DNA of 64,000 bases, from assembly GCF_019396345.1 (NCBI RefSeq), contig NZ_JAHKRM010000008.1:124001-188000 (forward strand), read 5' to 3'. Both the position numbers and the translations under genes were made by a program. This DNA comes from Nonomuraea guangzhouensis. Its GTDB lineage: Bacteria > Actinomycetota > Actinomycetes > Streptosporangiales > Streptosporangiaceae. The first letter of the stretch is position 1. Every line of letters starts with the position of its first letter. The notes under the pieces are model-generated. The model made no database searches. It saw only the letters and a list, made by a program, of their open reading frames with translations, and was not told where the DNA came from. Below, one piece after another: positions 1 through 8,572 of this stretch.

Positions 1-192
1 GAGCTGGGCCGCCACGCCGCGGACCGTGTGCGCGACCGCGTCCCAGACGGAGTCCATGTCCTGCTCGGTCTGGCCGGGGGCGGGCCGGGAGACGCTGGTC
101 CCGTGCCGGACGACGGCCGCCTCGGCGCCCGTCTCGTCGTACCCCACGGCCTTGATCACCGTGGTCCCCGCGTCGACGCAGATGACCGCCAT
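1..192 (-). CDS. FGGY-family carbohydrate kinase, N-terminal 64 residues (cut by window edge)
   Basis: The first 64 codons read MAVICVDAGTTVIKAVGYDE and onward, the N-terminal phosphate-binding motif (DAGTT..K) of FGGY kinases such as xylulokinase. The rest lies outside the window. The ATG shares one base with the TGA stop of the permease upstream (TGATG), so it is translationally coupled and is the last visible gene of the sugar ABC operon. It probably phosphorylates the imported pentose, or its isomerised ketose, in the cytoplasm. The exact sugar cannot be read from this fragment. Confidence 0.85.
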   Translation of the reverse strand, partial: MAVICVDAGTTVIKAVGYDETGAEAAVVRHGTSVSRPAPGQTEQDMDSVWDAVAHTVRGVAAQL

Positions 193-1427
193 CAGGCGCG
201 TCCGTGGGAGGTCCGCGACTTGCGGGCGATCGAGTCGACGACGACCGCGAGCAGCAGGACGATGCCCGTGACCATGAACCGGATGGAGGAGTCGAGGTTG
301 AGCAGCGTCAGCCCGCTGGAGATCGACTGGATGACGATGATGCCGAGCAGCGCGCCGAAGGCGGTGCCGCGCCCGCCGAACAGGCTCGTCCCGCCGATCA
401 CGGCCGCGGCGATGGCGTTGAGGTTGACGTCGCCCGCGCCGCTGCTCTGGTTCGCCGCCGCCAGCCGGGCCGCGGCCAGGATGCCGCCCACCGCCGCGAA
501 CGTCGAGCAGAGCACGAAGACAGAGGTGTAGACGGCCTTGACGTTGATGCCCGCCCGGCGCGCGGCTTCCACGTTGCCGCCGACCGCGTAGACGGCCCGG
601 CCCCACTTCGTACGCGACAGCATGTAGTGCATGATCAGCACGAGGCCCACGAAGAACATGAACATCCAGCCCACGCCGCGGGTCTGCCCGAGGTAGTAGA
701 CGACGAAGGCCAGCACGGCCAGCAGCGCCACGCTCCTGATGAGCAGCGTGGACAGGTTCCTGGCCGACAGCCCGGCGCGCCGCCGCTCCTGGGCGTGCAG
801 GTAGCCGCTGGCGAACAGCCAGATGGCCGCGATCACCGCGAAGCAGTACGACAGCCACGGCGGCACGAAGTCGAGCTGCGCGAAGTTCACCAGGCCCGAG
901 TCGAACGGCAGGTTGATCGAGCCCTTGCTGCCCAGCACGTACAGCTGCAGCCCGAGGAAGGCCAGCAGCCCGGCCATCGTGATGACGAAGCTCGGCACCC
1001 CGAACCGGTTGAACAGCTGCGCGTACACCCAGCCGATCACCGCGCCCATGATGACCGCGGCCAGGATGGCCAGCCACACCGGCAGCCCGTTGCTGACGAA
1101 CAGGACGGCGAGCACGGCTCCCGACAGGCCGCTGACCGAGCCGACCGACAGGTCGATCTGGCCGACCAGCAGCACGCAGACGATGCCCAGCGCGATGATG
1201 CCGACCGCGGCCGACTCCAGCGTGAGGTTCACCAGGTTCGCGCTGGACAGGAAGATCGGGTTGAGGATCTGCAGCACCGTCCAGATGACGATGAGCCCCA
1301 CCACGACGGGGATCACGCCGAGGTCGCCGCCGCGGGCCCGCTCGAGCACGTCGGCGATCGCGCCGCGCAGCCCTTCGCGCCCGCTCAGCCGCTCGTCCTG
1401 GCGGTCCGTGGTGAGCGTGCTGTTCAT
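192..1427 (-). CDS. Sugar ABC transporter permease (XylH/RbsC family)
   Basis: A 411-residue integral membrane protein with about ten hydrophobic segments. It carries the BPD_transp_2 signatures GQIDLSVGSVSG in the middle and AAAVIGGTSLFGGRGT near the C-terminus, typical of pentose permeases. The length fits the XylH group, which is longer than RbsC. The chosen ATG at 1427 overlaps the ATPase stop by four bases (ATGA); longer readings run into the ATPase gene. It forms the membrane channel with the ATPase and lipoprotein encoded just upstream on the same strand. The substrate is probably D-xylose or a similar pentose, inferred from the family and from the FGGY kinase that follows. Confidence 0.93.
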   Translation of the reverse strand: MNSTLTTDRQDERLSGREGLRGAIADVLERARGGDLGVIPVVVGLIVIWTVLQILNPIFLSSANLVNLTLESAAVGIIALGIVCVLLVGQIDLSVGSVSGLSGAVLAVLFVSNGLPVWLAILAAVIMGAVIGWVYAQLFNRFGVPSFVITMAGLLAFLGLQLYVLGSKGSINLPFDSGLVNFAQLDFVPPWLSYCFAVIAAIWLFASGYLHAQERRRAGLSARNLSTLLIRSVALLAVLAFVVYYLGQTRGVGWMFMFFVGLVLIMHYMLSRTKWGRAVYAVGGNVEAARRAGINVKAVYTSVFVLCSTFAAVGGILAAARLAAANQSSGAGDVNLNAIAAAVIGGTSLFGGRGTAFGALLGIIVIQSISSGLTLLNLDSSIRFMVTGIVLLLAVVVDSIARKSRTSHGRA

Positions 1428-2215
1428 GAGGGGAGCCCTTCCTTGCGGCGCGCCTGGCGCTGGGAGACCGCATTGTCGGTGGCGCCGGTGATGGCGGCGA
1501 TGATCTCCTCGGTGGAGACCGCGCCCACGTCGAACACCCCGTTGTTCCGGCCGAGCCGGAGCACCGCCACGGTGTCGGCCACGGCCTGCACGTCGGCCAT
1601 GTTGTGGCTGATCATGATGACGCCGAGGCCGTTCTCGCGGAGCCGCTCGACCAGGTTGAGCACCTCCGCCGTCTGGGCGACGCCCAGGGCGGCGGTCGGC
1701 TCGTCGAGGATGATCACCTTGGGATCGCCGAGCAGCGACCTGGCGATGGCCACCGTCTGCCGCTGGCCGCCGGAGAGCGCGGCGACCGGCACGCGGACGC
1801 TGGGGATCTTCGCGGAGAGCTGGCGGAGCAGCTCCCAGGAGCGGGTCTCCATCGCCACGTCGTTCAGCCGGAGCGGGCGGACCTCCTGACCCAGGAACAG
1901 GTTCTGGATCACGTTGAGGTTCTCGCACAGCGCGAGGTCCTGGAAGACGGTGGCGATGCCGAGCTTGTGCGCCGCCGCCGGCGTCGGGATCTGGATCTCC
2001 CGCGACTCGAAGGTGATCGTCCCCGAATCGGGCGGGTGCACCCCCGACAGGATCTTGACCAGCGTCGACTTGCCCGCGCCGTTGTCGCCGACGATGGCCA
2101 TGACCTGACCGGCCGCGACATCGAGCTCGATGTCGGTCAGCGCGGCGACCGCGCCGAACGTCTTGCTGATCCCCCGCAGGGACAGCACGCTGTCCGCTTG
2201 CTCTGTAGGCGACAA
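1424..2215 (-). CDS. Sugar ABC transporter ATP-binding protein (single-domain, FrcA/XylG-like)
   Basis: A 263-residue protein with one ABC domain: Walker A GDNGAGKS at residues 43-50, signature LSGGQ at 147-151, Walker B IILDEP at 168-173 and a switch histidine in ISHN. Classical RbsA/XylG proteins carry two ABC domains and are near 500 residues. The single-domain form is the usual actinobacterial version and should act as a homodimer. The gene lies between the binding protein (67 bp upstream) and the permease (4-bp overlap), so it powers this importer. The run GGGAGGAG upstream of the start is a good ribosome-binding site. Confidence 0.94.
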   Translation of the reverse strand: MSPTEQADSVLSLRGISKTFGAVAALTDIELDVAAGQVMAIVGDNGAGKSTLVKILSGVHPPDSGTITFESREIQIPTPAAAHKLGIATVFQDLALCENLNVIQNLFLGQEVRPLRLNDVAMETRSWELLRQLSAKIPSVRVPVAALSGGQRQTVAIARSLLGDPKVIILDEPTAALGVAQTAEVLNLVERLRENGLGVIMISHNMADVQAVADTVAVLRLGRNNGVFDVGAVSTEEIIAAITGATDNAVSQRQARRKEGLPS

Positions 2216-2230
2216 GACGGCTCCTCCCTC

Positions 2231-2290
2231 GCCCTACTCGATTCGTTGAGCCCTACTTGATTGAGCCTTGCTTGAGGACCCGCTACTTGA
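2231..2290. repeat. Degenerate repeats of the binding-protein stop region
   Basis: The heptamer tacttga around the lipoprotein stop codon (2284-2290) recurs exactly at 2254-2260 and, with changes, at 2234-2241 and 2269-2275. Spacing is 15-20 bp. On the coding strand each copy resembles CAAGTAG, that is Lys-stop. It looks like slippage duplication of the 3' end of the gene. No function is evident. Confidence 0.5.
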
Positions 2291-3383
2291 TGCCGAGCTC
2301 GGCGCAGCCCTTGGCGTACTCGCCGGTGCACGCTTCGGCGGCCTTCATGATGCCGCTCTGGAACAGCACCTCATTGATGTTCTCCTTGGTCACGACCGTG
2401 GGGACGAACAGCTGCGAGGGGGTGTTGTAGAGCGTGGTCTTGCCCGCGGGCTTCTTGCCCTGCATGAACTGGTAGGCGACGTCGGCCGACGCCTCCGCCA
2501 CGATCTTGATCGGCTTGGAGATCGTGTTGTACTGGTCGCCGGCGATGATCCGCTGGGCGGCGGCCAGCTCGGCGTCGTTGCCCGTGACCGGCGGCACCTT
2601 CACACCGGCCGCCTTGAACGCGGCGATCGCGCCGCCGCCGGTGCCGTCGTTGGCCGCGACCACGCCGGCGATCTGGTCCTTGAACTGCGTGATCTGGCCG
2701 CTGACCCAGGTCTGCGCCTTCTCCGGCTGCCAGTCGGGGGTGTCGTACTCGGCCAGCAGCTTGAAGCCGCTCGGGTCGATCGCGCTGTGGATGCCCTTCT
2801 TGATCAGGCCGGCCGCCGCGTCCGTGGGCGAGCCGTTGACCTCCAGGATGCCGCCCTTGGCGTTCTCCTTCTTGAGGTGGTCGACCAGGGACTGGGCGAT
2901 CATGTTGCCGATCTTCTCGTTGTCGAACGAGATGTAGTAGTCGGCGGGCGTGGCCGGGACCGGCCGGTCGTAGGCGATGACCGGGATCTGCTGCGACTGC
3001 GCCGTCTTGACGATCGTGGCCGCGGCCGCCGAGTCGACCGGGTCGATCACGATGGCCTTGACGCCCTGGGCCATCGCCGAGTTGGCCTGTTGCTGCTGCT
3101 TGGCGGCGTCGGAGTCGGCGTTCTGGTAGATGACCGTGCAGCTCGGGCAGAGCTGCTTCATCTTGGCCTCGAAGAGCGGCTTGTCGGCCAGCTCGTACCT
3201 GGTGGAGGCGAGGTCGGGCATGAGGAAGGCCACCTTGGCGTTCTCCGCGCCGCCTCCGCCGCCGCTGCTGCTGCTGGAGCCGCTGTCACCGCCGGTGGAA
3301 CCGGAGCCGCAGGCGGCCAGCGCCGACCCTGCGATGACGACAACCGCGGCGAACGCGGAGGTCCGCATCTGAACTCTCTTCAC
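2283..3383 (-). CDS. Sugar ABC transporter substrate-binding lipoprotein (XylF-like)
   Basis: A 366-residue exported lipoprotein. The hydrophobic signal ends in a lipobox LAAC with the lipidated cysteine at residue 25, followed by a Ser/Gly-rich tether and a periplasmic-binding-protein type I fold (pfam Peripla_BP_4). The stretch around QQQQANSAMAQGVKAIVIDP is typical of xylose-binding XylF proteins. GTG at 3383 is chosen because AGGAAAG lies six bases upstream; a GTG at 3398 would place that site inside the gene. It captures sugar at the membrane surface for the permease and ATPase that follow. Pentose specificity is inferred from family resemblance. Confidence 0.92.
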   Translation of the reverse strand: MKRVQMRTSAFAAVVVIAGSALAACGSGSTGGDSGSSSSSGGGGGAENAKVAFLMPDLASTRYELADKPLFEAKMKQLCPSCTVIYQNADSDAAKQQQQANSAMAQGVKAIVIDPVDSAAAATIVKTAQSQQIPVIAYDRPVPATPADYYISFDNEKIGNMIAQSLVDHLKKENAKGGILEVNGSPTDAAAGLIKKGIHSAIDPSGFKLLAEYDTPDWQPEKAQTWVSGQITQFKDQIAGVVAANDGTGGGAIAAFKAAGVKVPPVTGNDAELAAAQRIIAGDQYNTISKPIKIVAEASADVAYQFMQGKKPAGKTTLYNTPSQLFVPTVVTKENINEVLFQSGIMKAAEACTGEYAKGCAELGIK

Positions 3384-3491
3384 GGGTTCTTTCCTCACTC
3401 GCTACGTCCTCACGGACTCGCTGATCGCGTCGCTCCCCCGAAACACCACGGGAGACATGTCACTCACAACCGGTCACGTCCTGTGGTGCGG

Positions 3492-3507
3492 CTCACGCTA
3501 GCGCGAG
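3492..3507. promoter_or_regulatory. Near-perfect palindrome upstream of the sugar operon
   Basis: CTCACGCTAGCGCGAG reads as its own complement at 14 of 16 positions. It lies about 110 bp upstream of the lipoprotein start, beside the AT-rich stretch 3508-3540 in which GTTCAG occurs twice. The neighbouring SorC regulator is the obvious candidate to bind here, but that assignment is an inference. Confidence 0.4.
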
Positions 3508-3604
3508 TTCAGAATAATTGTCCAGCAAAAATGTTCAGGGCAGGTGCCTGGTTTTGGTCAAGAAGTAGTCGTTTGCCGTTCGTCTGTGGTTCGTCGGGTG
3601 TTCG

Positions 3605-4570
3605 TCAGGAACGCCGGGCCGCGGCGAGGAGGCCCTCGGCGGTCAGGACATCGGTGACCAGCTGGTTGAAGTAGCCGCCCCGGGCGCCCGCGATGATGGA
3701 CAGCACCTTCTCGGCGCCCACCGCGACCGCGATCGACGTCGGGATGCTGCGTAGTTGCTGCAGGCCGGGGGCCACCAGGCGCTCGCTGCCCGGGTAGGAG
3801 ACCGGCTCCCCCGCACGGTTGTACACCCGCATGCAGACATCGCCCACGGCCTCGCGCAGGCTCTCCGCGTCACGAGGCATGAACGCGGGCACGACCTGCC
3901 GCATCAGCGGCGCGGAGCCGACGCCGACGATGGCGCACTTGGCGTGCGCCCACAGGTCCATGACCTTGCGCACCGACGGCTCGTGCTGAAGGGAGTAGAA
4001 CAGTTCGGGTCCCGGCAGCGCGGGCGCGTACAGGTAACTGGGCACGCCGCCGACGCGTTCGGCCAGGATGCGGGTGGTCTCGTTGGTCTGGAACCACGGC
4101 TGCGGCTCCTCCTGGCCGCCCACGGCCGGCGCGATCGTGACGCCGGGGAACTGCCCGAGGCCCTCGCGCGCGCACTCGTAGACCGTGCTGCCGGACGAGA
4201 CCAGCACCACGTCGCCCGACTCCAGCCCGACCCCGGCCAGGGCGCGGGCCAGCCCGGGAGCCAGCCAGGGACCCAGCGCCGGGCCGCTGACCTTGGGGAC
4301 CAGGTGCACGCGCTTCAGCCGGAGCGCCTCGGCCACCTCGGCGGCCAGGGGGCCCTCCTCGAGGGTGGCGGGCCGGTGCACCCGGATCTCGACGATGCCC
4401 TGCCTGCGGGCCTCGGTGAGCAGCCGGCTCACGGTCGCCCTGCTGACGCCCAGCCGTTTGGCGATGTCGGCTTGGGTGGCGTCATCGAGGTAGTACTGCG
4501 ACGCCGCCGCGTACATCAGATCGTGCGGGAAACGGGCCTGCGCCTCCGGCGCGTCCTCGGCGGCCTTCAT
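3605..4570 (-). CDS. SorC-family sugar-responsive transcriptional regulator
   Basis: A 321-residue regulator. The N-terminal helix-turn-helix (about residues 29-55, ATQADIAKRLGVSRATVSRL) is followed by the SorC sugar-binding domain, related to glucosamine-6-phosphate isomerases, with VLVSSGSTVYE and AIVGVGS loops. Members bind phosphorylated sugars and control the adjacent catabolic operon. The ATG at 4570 is preceded by GAGGGAG. An open frame continues upstream but lacks domain similarity and codon support. The gene sits 220 bp upstream of, and parallel to, the sugar ABC operon and is its probable regulator. Confidence 0.9.
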   Translation of the reverse strand: MKAAEDAPEAQARFPHDLMYAAASQYYLDDATQADIAKRLGVSRATVSRLLTEARRQGIVEIRVHRPATLEEGPLAAEVAEALRLKRVHLVPKVSGPALGPWLAPGLARALAGVGLESGDVVLVSSGSTVYECAREGLGQFPGVTIAPAVGGQEEPQPWFQTNETTRILAERVGGVPSYLYAPALPGPELFYSLQHEPSVRKVMDLWAHAKCAIVGVGSAPLMRQVVPAFMPRDAESLREAVGDVCMRVYNRAGEPVSYPGSERLVAPGLQQLRSIPTSIAVAVGAEKVLSIIAGARGGYFNQLVTDVLTAEGLLAAARRS

Positions 4571-5057
4571 GCGCGCACTCCCTCGGCCTGAACACTTGTG
4601 CTGGACGGATGTGACTATACCTCCGCGTCCTCCGGCTGGACGGCTATCAAGCTCGCCGAACAAAAATCGCCCCAGGGGCAACGTCCCACCGATCGGCCCG
4701 TGCTGCCGCTGATCGGTTGAGGTCCTTTCTGGCTGAGCGGGCCGTGTCTCAGGCCCCCACCGTCTTGCCCCACGGGCGCGGCGGGCCGGATGGGGCCGTA
4801 TCGGGGCGATCGCGCTCCCGCTGCGGTCGCTCGGGCTGCCTTCTTGGGGCCCTTTCGCTCCGGCCATGGGGCGGGAACGTAGCCGGTGACCGTGCGCGCG
4901 TCACGGCGGGGTGGTGGCGCGGCCGGTGAGCGTGACCCTGGAATGTCGTCCGCGCACGACGGCGGATGGGCCTTCCCGTGCTTGCCGTACAGGATGGTGG
5001 GGGTTTGCGGAGAGCATCACAAGTGGCCGGTGACCAGCGCAGGGTTTGTGGAGAGCG
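4571..5057. other. 487-bp gap between sorC-type and arsR-type genes
   Basis: I see no gene here. On the minus strand TATAGT (4614-4619) is a good -10 element for the SorC gene, about 44 bp before its start, but no convincing -35 is visible. The middle (4700-4960) is GC-rich with no domain-like translation in any frame. The right end contains one copy of the 41-bp tandem duplication described at 5001-5081. Confidence 0.5.
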
Positions 5058-5081
5058 TCACAAGTTGCCGGCGACGAGCGC
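5001..5081. repeat. Tandem 41-bp duplication of the arsR 3' end
   Basis: Positions 5001-5040 and 5042-5081 match at 35 of 40 bases. The right copy contains the last codons and stop of the ArsR gene ([12 protein letters not shown]). The left copy would encode ALVTGHL-stop, but the 41-bp period puts it out of frame. It is a decayed slippage or recombination duplication downstream of the gene. Confidence 0.8.
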
Positions 5082-6038
5082 GTCGCCGAGCGGAGTGCGG
5101 GCGTACAAGACGGTGCGGCCTGTGCGGGTGCCTGTGATGAGGCCGGTGCCGCGTAGGGCGGCCAGGTGGCCGCCGGTGGTGCCGAGGCTGTGCCCGAGCA
5201 GGGCGGCGAGGTGGGTGGTGGTGGCGGGCACGGCGAGCTCGGTGAGGATGCGGGCGCGGGTGCGGCCGATCAGCACCGCCAGGCCCGCGCCCGTCACGGG
5301 CGGCTCGGCGCCCGTGCCACGGGCCGGGTACGTGAGCGCGTACGGCCAGGCGTCCTCCAGGTAGGCGCCCACGCGGGGCACGAACGCCGACGGCAGGAAC
5401 AGCAGCCCCTTGCCGCCCAGCCGGCGCCGCTCCTCGCCCTTGCCCATCCGGACCTCGATGTACCCGTCGCCGTGCCACCGGACCTGCTCGCTCAGGTCGT
5501 CGAGCGCCGCCGCCCAGCCGTACGCCGCCAGCCGGCCCGCCCGCTGCACCACGTCGCGTTCCAGGATCGCCTGGAAGCGCGGCCAGTCCTTGGACAGGAT
5601 CTCCGTCCACAGCGCCTCATAGGCGTCGGCCAGCACCTGGACGACGTCGGGGCCGAGCAGCAGCGCCCTGGTCCACTCCGGCACGGGCGGCCGAGCGGCC
5701 AGGACGGTGGCGATCTCCGCGTGCGCCTGCCCGACCGGCGTGGTGCGCATGGTGGCCAGCTCGGTCTCGAACGGCACGCTCATCCCGGCGGGCGGCGGGG
5801 CGATGAAGTCGACGTTGGCGCTGCCCTTGTTGCCGGTGATCGCCGCCAGGGCGCGCAGTGCCGGATGGTGGTCGACCAGCTTCTTGTACGGTTCGCGCCA
5901 CTTGTCGGCCCAGCGGCGATGCGCGCCCGCCGCGGTGCGGCCTTCGATCACCCACTGCGCGTGCATGGTCTCGATCAGCGGCGAGATGGCGAACCGGCTG
6001 GCCACCATGTCCTGCGGAGTGACCTCGATCCTGAACAC
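5058..6038 (-). CDS. ArsR-type regulator with large N-terminal domain (DUF5937-like)
   Basis: A 326-residue protein. The long N-terminal region (residues 1-235, starting [20 protein letters not shown]) resembles DUF5937. The C-terminal 80 residues form an ArsR winged helix ([20 protein letters not shown], then [20 protein letters not shown]). Classical ArsR proteins are near 100 residues, so this is the extended actinobacterial form, and no metal-binding cysteine cluster is visible. The GTG start at 6038 abuts an inverted repeat (6039-6058). It is transcribed divergently from an MFS exporter, so it probably represses itself and that exporter. The ligand is unknown. Confidence 0.82.
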   Translation of the reverse strand: MFRIEVTPQDMVASRFAISPLIETMHAQWVIEGRTAAGAHRRWADKWREPYKKLVDHHPALRALAAITGNKGSANVDFIAPPPAGMSVPFETELATMRTTPVGQAHAEIATVLAARPPVPEWTRALLLGPDVVQVLADAYEALWTEILSKDWPRFQAILERDVVQRAGRLAAYGWAAALDDLSEQVRWHGDGYIEVRMGKGEERRRLGGKGLLFLPSAFVPRVGAYLEDAWPYALTYPARGTGAEPPVTGAGLAVLIGRTRARILTELAVPATTTHLAALLGHSLGTTGGHLAALRGTGLITGTRTGRTVLYARTPLGDALVAGNL

Positions 6039-6058
6039 CTTTCGTTTATATCCGAAAG
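6039..6058. promoter_or_regulatory. ArsR-type operator candidate
   Basis: Perfect inverted repeat CTTTCG-N8-CGAAAG with an AT-rich centre (tttatatc), directly abutting the ArsR start and lying in the divergent gap before the MFS gene. Position and AT-rich core fit an autoregulatory ArsR operator. Confidence 0.6.
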
Positions 6059-6150
6059 TGTCGCCTCCGCCGGGAGCGTTCCCGCAGCATCGTGTCCGGC
6101 GGTCCCGAGGCCTCCCTTCGGGATCGCCCTTTCTTACGTGGGGGTGCGGG

Positions 6151-7557
6151 TTGACGGAGCGTGGAGCCACCTTCGGGCAGGTGTTCGCGGTGCGGGAGTT
6201 CCGGGTGCTGTTCGGCAGTTTCGCGCTGCTGATCTCCGGTGACTCGATCAAGATGCTGGCGCTGTCGGTGCTGGTGTACGCGGAGACGGGGTCGCCCGGG
6301 CTCTCGGCCGCGGCGTACATGGCCGGCTGGCTGCCGTACATCGTGGGCGGGATGTTCCTGCTCTCCTTGGCCGACCGGCTGCCGCCTCGGGCGGTGATGG
6401 TCGTGGGGGAACTGGTCAGGGTGGTGGTCTGCCTGCTGCTGGCCTTCGCCGGGTTGTCGGTGCCGGTGATGCTCGGGCTGGTGCTGGTGACGGGGCTGTT
6501 CGCGCCGGTGTTCGGGGCGGCGCGGAGTGCGTTGCTGCCTGACGTGCTGCCTGGGGACGCGTTCGTGCTGGCCCGGTCGCTGATGGGGGTCACGTCGGCG
6601 AGCGCCCAGATCGCGGGGCTCGCGGTCGGGGGCGCCTTCCTGGCGATGGCGGGACCGCGCGGGGCGCTGGCGGTCACGGCGGCGCTCTCGGCGGTGGCCG
6701 CCTTGGTGCTCCGGTACGGCCTGCCGTACCGGCCCGCCCGAGGCGCGGCAACGCACGGGACGCCCACCGCTCGTGACACGCCCTCAGATGGCGTGCCCTC
6801 GTACGACACGGCTGCCCAGGACGCCGTTGGGCGTGCGGTGGTGCGCGGTGGAGCGGTGCGGGTGACGTTGCGGGTGAATCGGTTGCTGCTGGTCGATCGG
6901 CGGGTGCGAGGGCTGCTGCTGGCGAGTTGGTTGCCGTGTATGTGCCTGGCGGGGGCCGAGGCGATGATCGTGCCCTATCTGGGTGGGCAGGGGCAGGCGG
7001 GGGTGGTGCTGGCGTTGGCGGCGGGTGGGATGGCGGTCGGCGAGTTCGGTGTGGGGCGGTTCGCGGCTCCGGTGCTCAGGGAGCGGTTGTCGCTGCCGCT
7101 GGCGGTGCTGGTCGGGCTGCCGTGGCTGGCGTTCCTGGCGGCGCCCGGCGTGGCGTGGGCGGCGGTGATCGCCGCCGTGGCCGCCGCCGGGCTGTCCTAC
7201 CAGCTTGGGCTGCAGCGGCGCTTCGTCGAGTCGGTGCCGGAGGAGGTGCGCGGGCAGGCGTTCGGGCTGCTGTCGGCCGGGCTGATGACCGGGCAGGCGA
7301 TCGGTGCGGCGGCGATCGGCGCCCTGAGCGAGTCGATCGGCCCGGGACCGGCCATCGTCGCGGCGGGCCTCGCGGGCGTCCTCGCCGCCCTGGCCCTGTC
7401 AGGCACCCTACGCCCGGACGCCCGCCCGGTCTCAGGCGGAGACGCTCCATTCGTGTCTGGCGGAGACGGCCGGTCGGCCGCCGTTCATTCGGAGATCACG
7501 CGTGCGGATGCGGCCCCGGAGGTCACGGAGACAGTTCGCCCGAGCCCCGGGGGATGA
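6151..7557 (+). CDS. MFS efflux transporter (EntS-like)
   Basis: About 468 residues with roughly twelve hydrophobic segments. The opening [20 protein letters not shown] matches the EntS/multidrug-exporter branch of the major facilitator superfamily. A hydrophilic central loop (about residues 195-240) separates the two six-helix halves, and the C-terminal tail past about residue 425 is polar. The start is uncertain: TTG at 6151 follows a G-rich run, and GTG at 6181 is the alternative. The gene is divergent from the ArsR regulator and shares its operator. It overlaps the convergent LacI gene by 35 bp at its 3' end. Confidence 0.82.
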   Translation: MTERGATFGQVFAVREFRVLFGSFALLISGDSIKMLALSVLVYAETGSPGLSAAAYMAGWLPYIVGGMFLLSLADRLPPRAVMVVGELVRVVVCLLLAFAGLSVPVMLGLVLVTGLFAPVFGAARSALLPDVLPGDAFVLARSLMGVTSASAQIAGLAVGGAFLAMAGPRGALAVTAALSAVAALVLRYGLPYRPARGAATHGTPTARDTPSDGVPSYDTAAQDAVGRAVVRGGAVRVTLRVNRLLLVDRRVRGLLLASWLPCMCLAGAEAMIVPYLGGQGQAGVVLALAAGGMAVGEFGVGRFAAPVLRERLSLPLAVLVGLPWLAFLAAPGVAWAAVIAAVAAAGLSYQLGLQRRFVESVPEEVRGQAFGLLSAGLMTGQAIGAAAIGALSESIGPGPAIVAAGLAGVLAALALSGTLRPDARPVSGGDAPFVSGGDGRSAAVHSEITRADAAPEVTETVRPSPGG

Positions 7558-8503
7558 GGCGCACCGGCAGCTGGACGTGCTCCGACGGCCCGCCGTCCCC
7601 GGACAGGCGGCGGAACAGCAGTTCGGCGGCCACCCGCCCCATCCCGGCCGGGTCCTGCGCCACCACCGTCACCCCGGGCGACAGCAGGTCGGCCAGTTCG
7701 AAGTCGTCGAACCCGATCAGCCCCATCCGCCGCCCGCCGAGCGCGCGCAGCGCGGTCACGGTGAGACGGCCGTTGCCGGTGAACAGGGCGGTCGGCGGCG
7801 AGTCGAGTGCCAGCATGCGCTCCAGGTCCGTACGGACCGTCTCGGGCGTGGGGGCGCGCATCGCCACCAGCCGGGGGTCGAAGAGCTGGCCGAGGGCCGA
7901 GCGGTAGCCCGCCAGCCGCTCGGCCGCGGTGAAGATCGACGGATGGTCGCCGAGCATGGCGATCCGGCGGTGGCCGTGCGCCAGGAGGTGGCCGACGGCC
8001 TCCATGGCGCCGCCCGCGTTGTCGCTGAGCACGGTGTCGACGTCCAGCCCGGGCCCGGGCGGCCGGTCCGCGAACACCGCGGGCGTCCCGGCGTCGAGCT
8101 CGGGGCGCAGGTAGGAGTGGTCGTCACCGGCGGGCACCACGATCAGCCCGTCGACCCGGCGGGCGCAGAACGTGCGGACCAGCTCGCGCTCCCTGGCCGG
8201 CTTCTCGCCGGACGAGCCGCTCAGCAGCAGGCAGCCCTCGACGATGGTCACCTCCTCGACAGCCCGGCTCAGCCCCGCGTAGAACGGGTCGGCGACGTCC
8301 TCGATGACCAGTCCGACAGTCGCGGTGCGGCCCCTGCGCAGCACTCTGGCGCTCTCGTTGCGGCTGTAGCCCAGCCGCTCGATGGCCTCGCGCACCCGTT
8401 CGGCCGTCGCCGGATTGACGCCCGGCTCGCCGTTGACGACGCGCGAGACCGTCTTGAGCGCCACGCCGGCGGCCAAGGCGACGTCCTTCATCGTCGGTCT
8501 CAC
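7523..8503 (-). CDS. LacI-family transcriptional regulator
   Basis: A 326-residue LacI/GalR repressor. The N-terminal HTH (MKDVALAAGVALKTVSRVVN) and hinge helix (NESARVLRRGRTATVGLVI) precede a periplasmic-binding-protein-like effector domain. GTG at 8503 is preferred because AAAGGA lies about five bases upstream; ATG at 8521 is possible. It is divergent from a CynX-type transporter, with a perfect 12-bp palindrome between them, so it probably represses both genes until an unknown small ligand binds. Confidence 0.92.
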   Translation of the reverse strand: MRPTMKDVALAAGVALKTVSRVVNGEPGVNPATAERVREAIERLGYSRNESARVLRRGRTATVGLVIEDVADPFYAGLSRAVEEVTIVEGCLLLSGSSGEKPARERELVRTFCARRVDGLIVVPAGDDHSYLRPELDAGTPAVFADRPPGPGLDVDTVLSDNAGGAMEAVGHLLAHGHRRIAMLGDHPSIFTAAERLAGYRSALGQLFDPRLVAMRAPTPETVRTDLERMLALDSPPTALFTGNGRLTVTALRALGGRRMGLIGFDDFELADLLSPGVTVVAQDPAGMGRVAAELLFRRLSGDGGPSEHVQLPVRLIPRGSGELSP

Positions 8504-8533
8504 TCTTGGATCCTTTCCCATGTAGGACGGCCA

Positions 8534-8545
8534 GACAACGTTGTC
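8534..8545. promoter_or_regulatory. LacI-type operator
   Basis: GACAACGTTGTC is a perfect 12-bp palindrome with the central CG typical of LacI-family operators. It lies 30 bp upstream of the LacI start and 27 bp upstream of the MFS start. Confidence 0.78.
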
Positions 8546-8572
8546 AGAGCGTTATGCGAGAGTAGGGGTTCT

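Noticed and set aside
204-1889. Very long open frames on the strand opposite the sugar permease and, similarly, opposite most genes in the window
   Set aside because: They are rich in Arg, Gly, Asp and His with no domain motifs, lack ribosome-binding sites and mirror a real gene. This is the usual effect of high GC.
3605-4867. A SorC protein extended at its N-terminus by about 100 residues
   Set aside because: The extension is low-complexity and lies over a good -10 element. ATG 4570 starts right before the conserved HTH.
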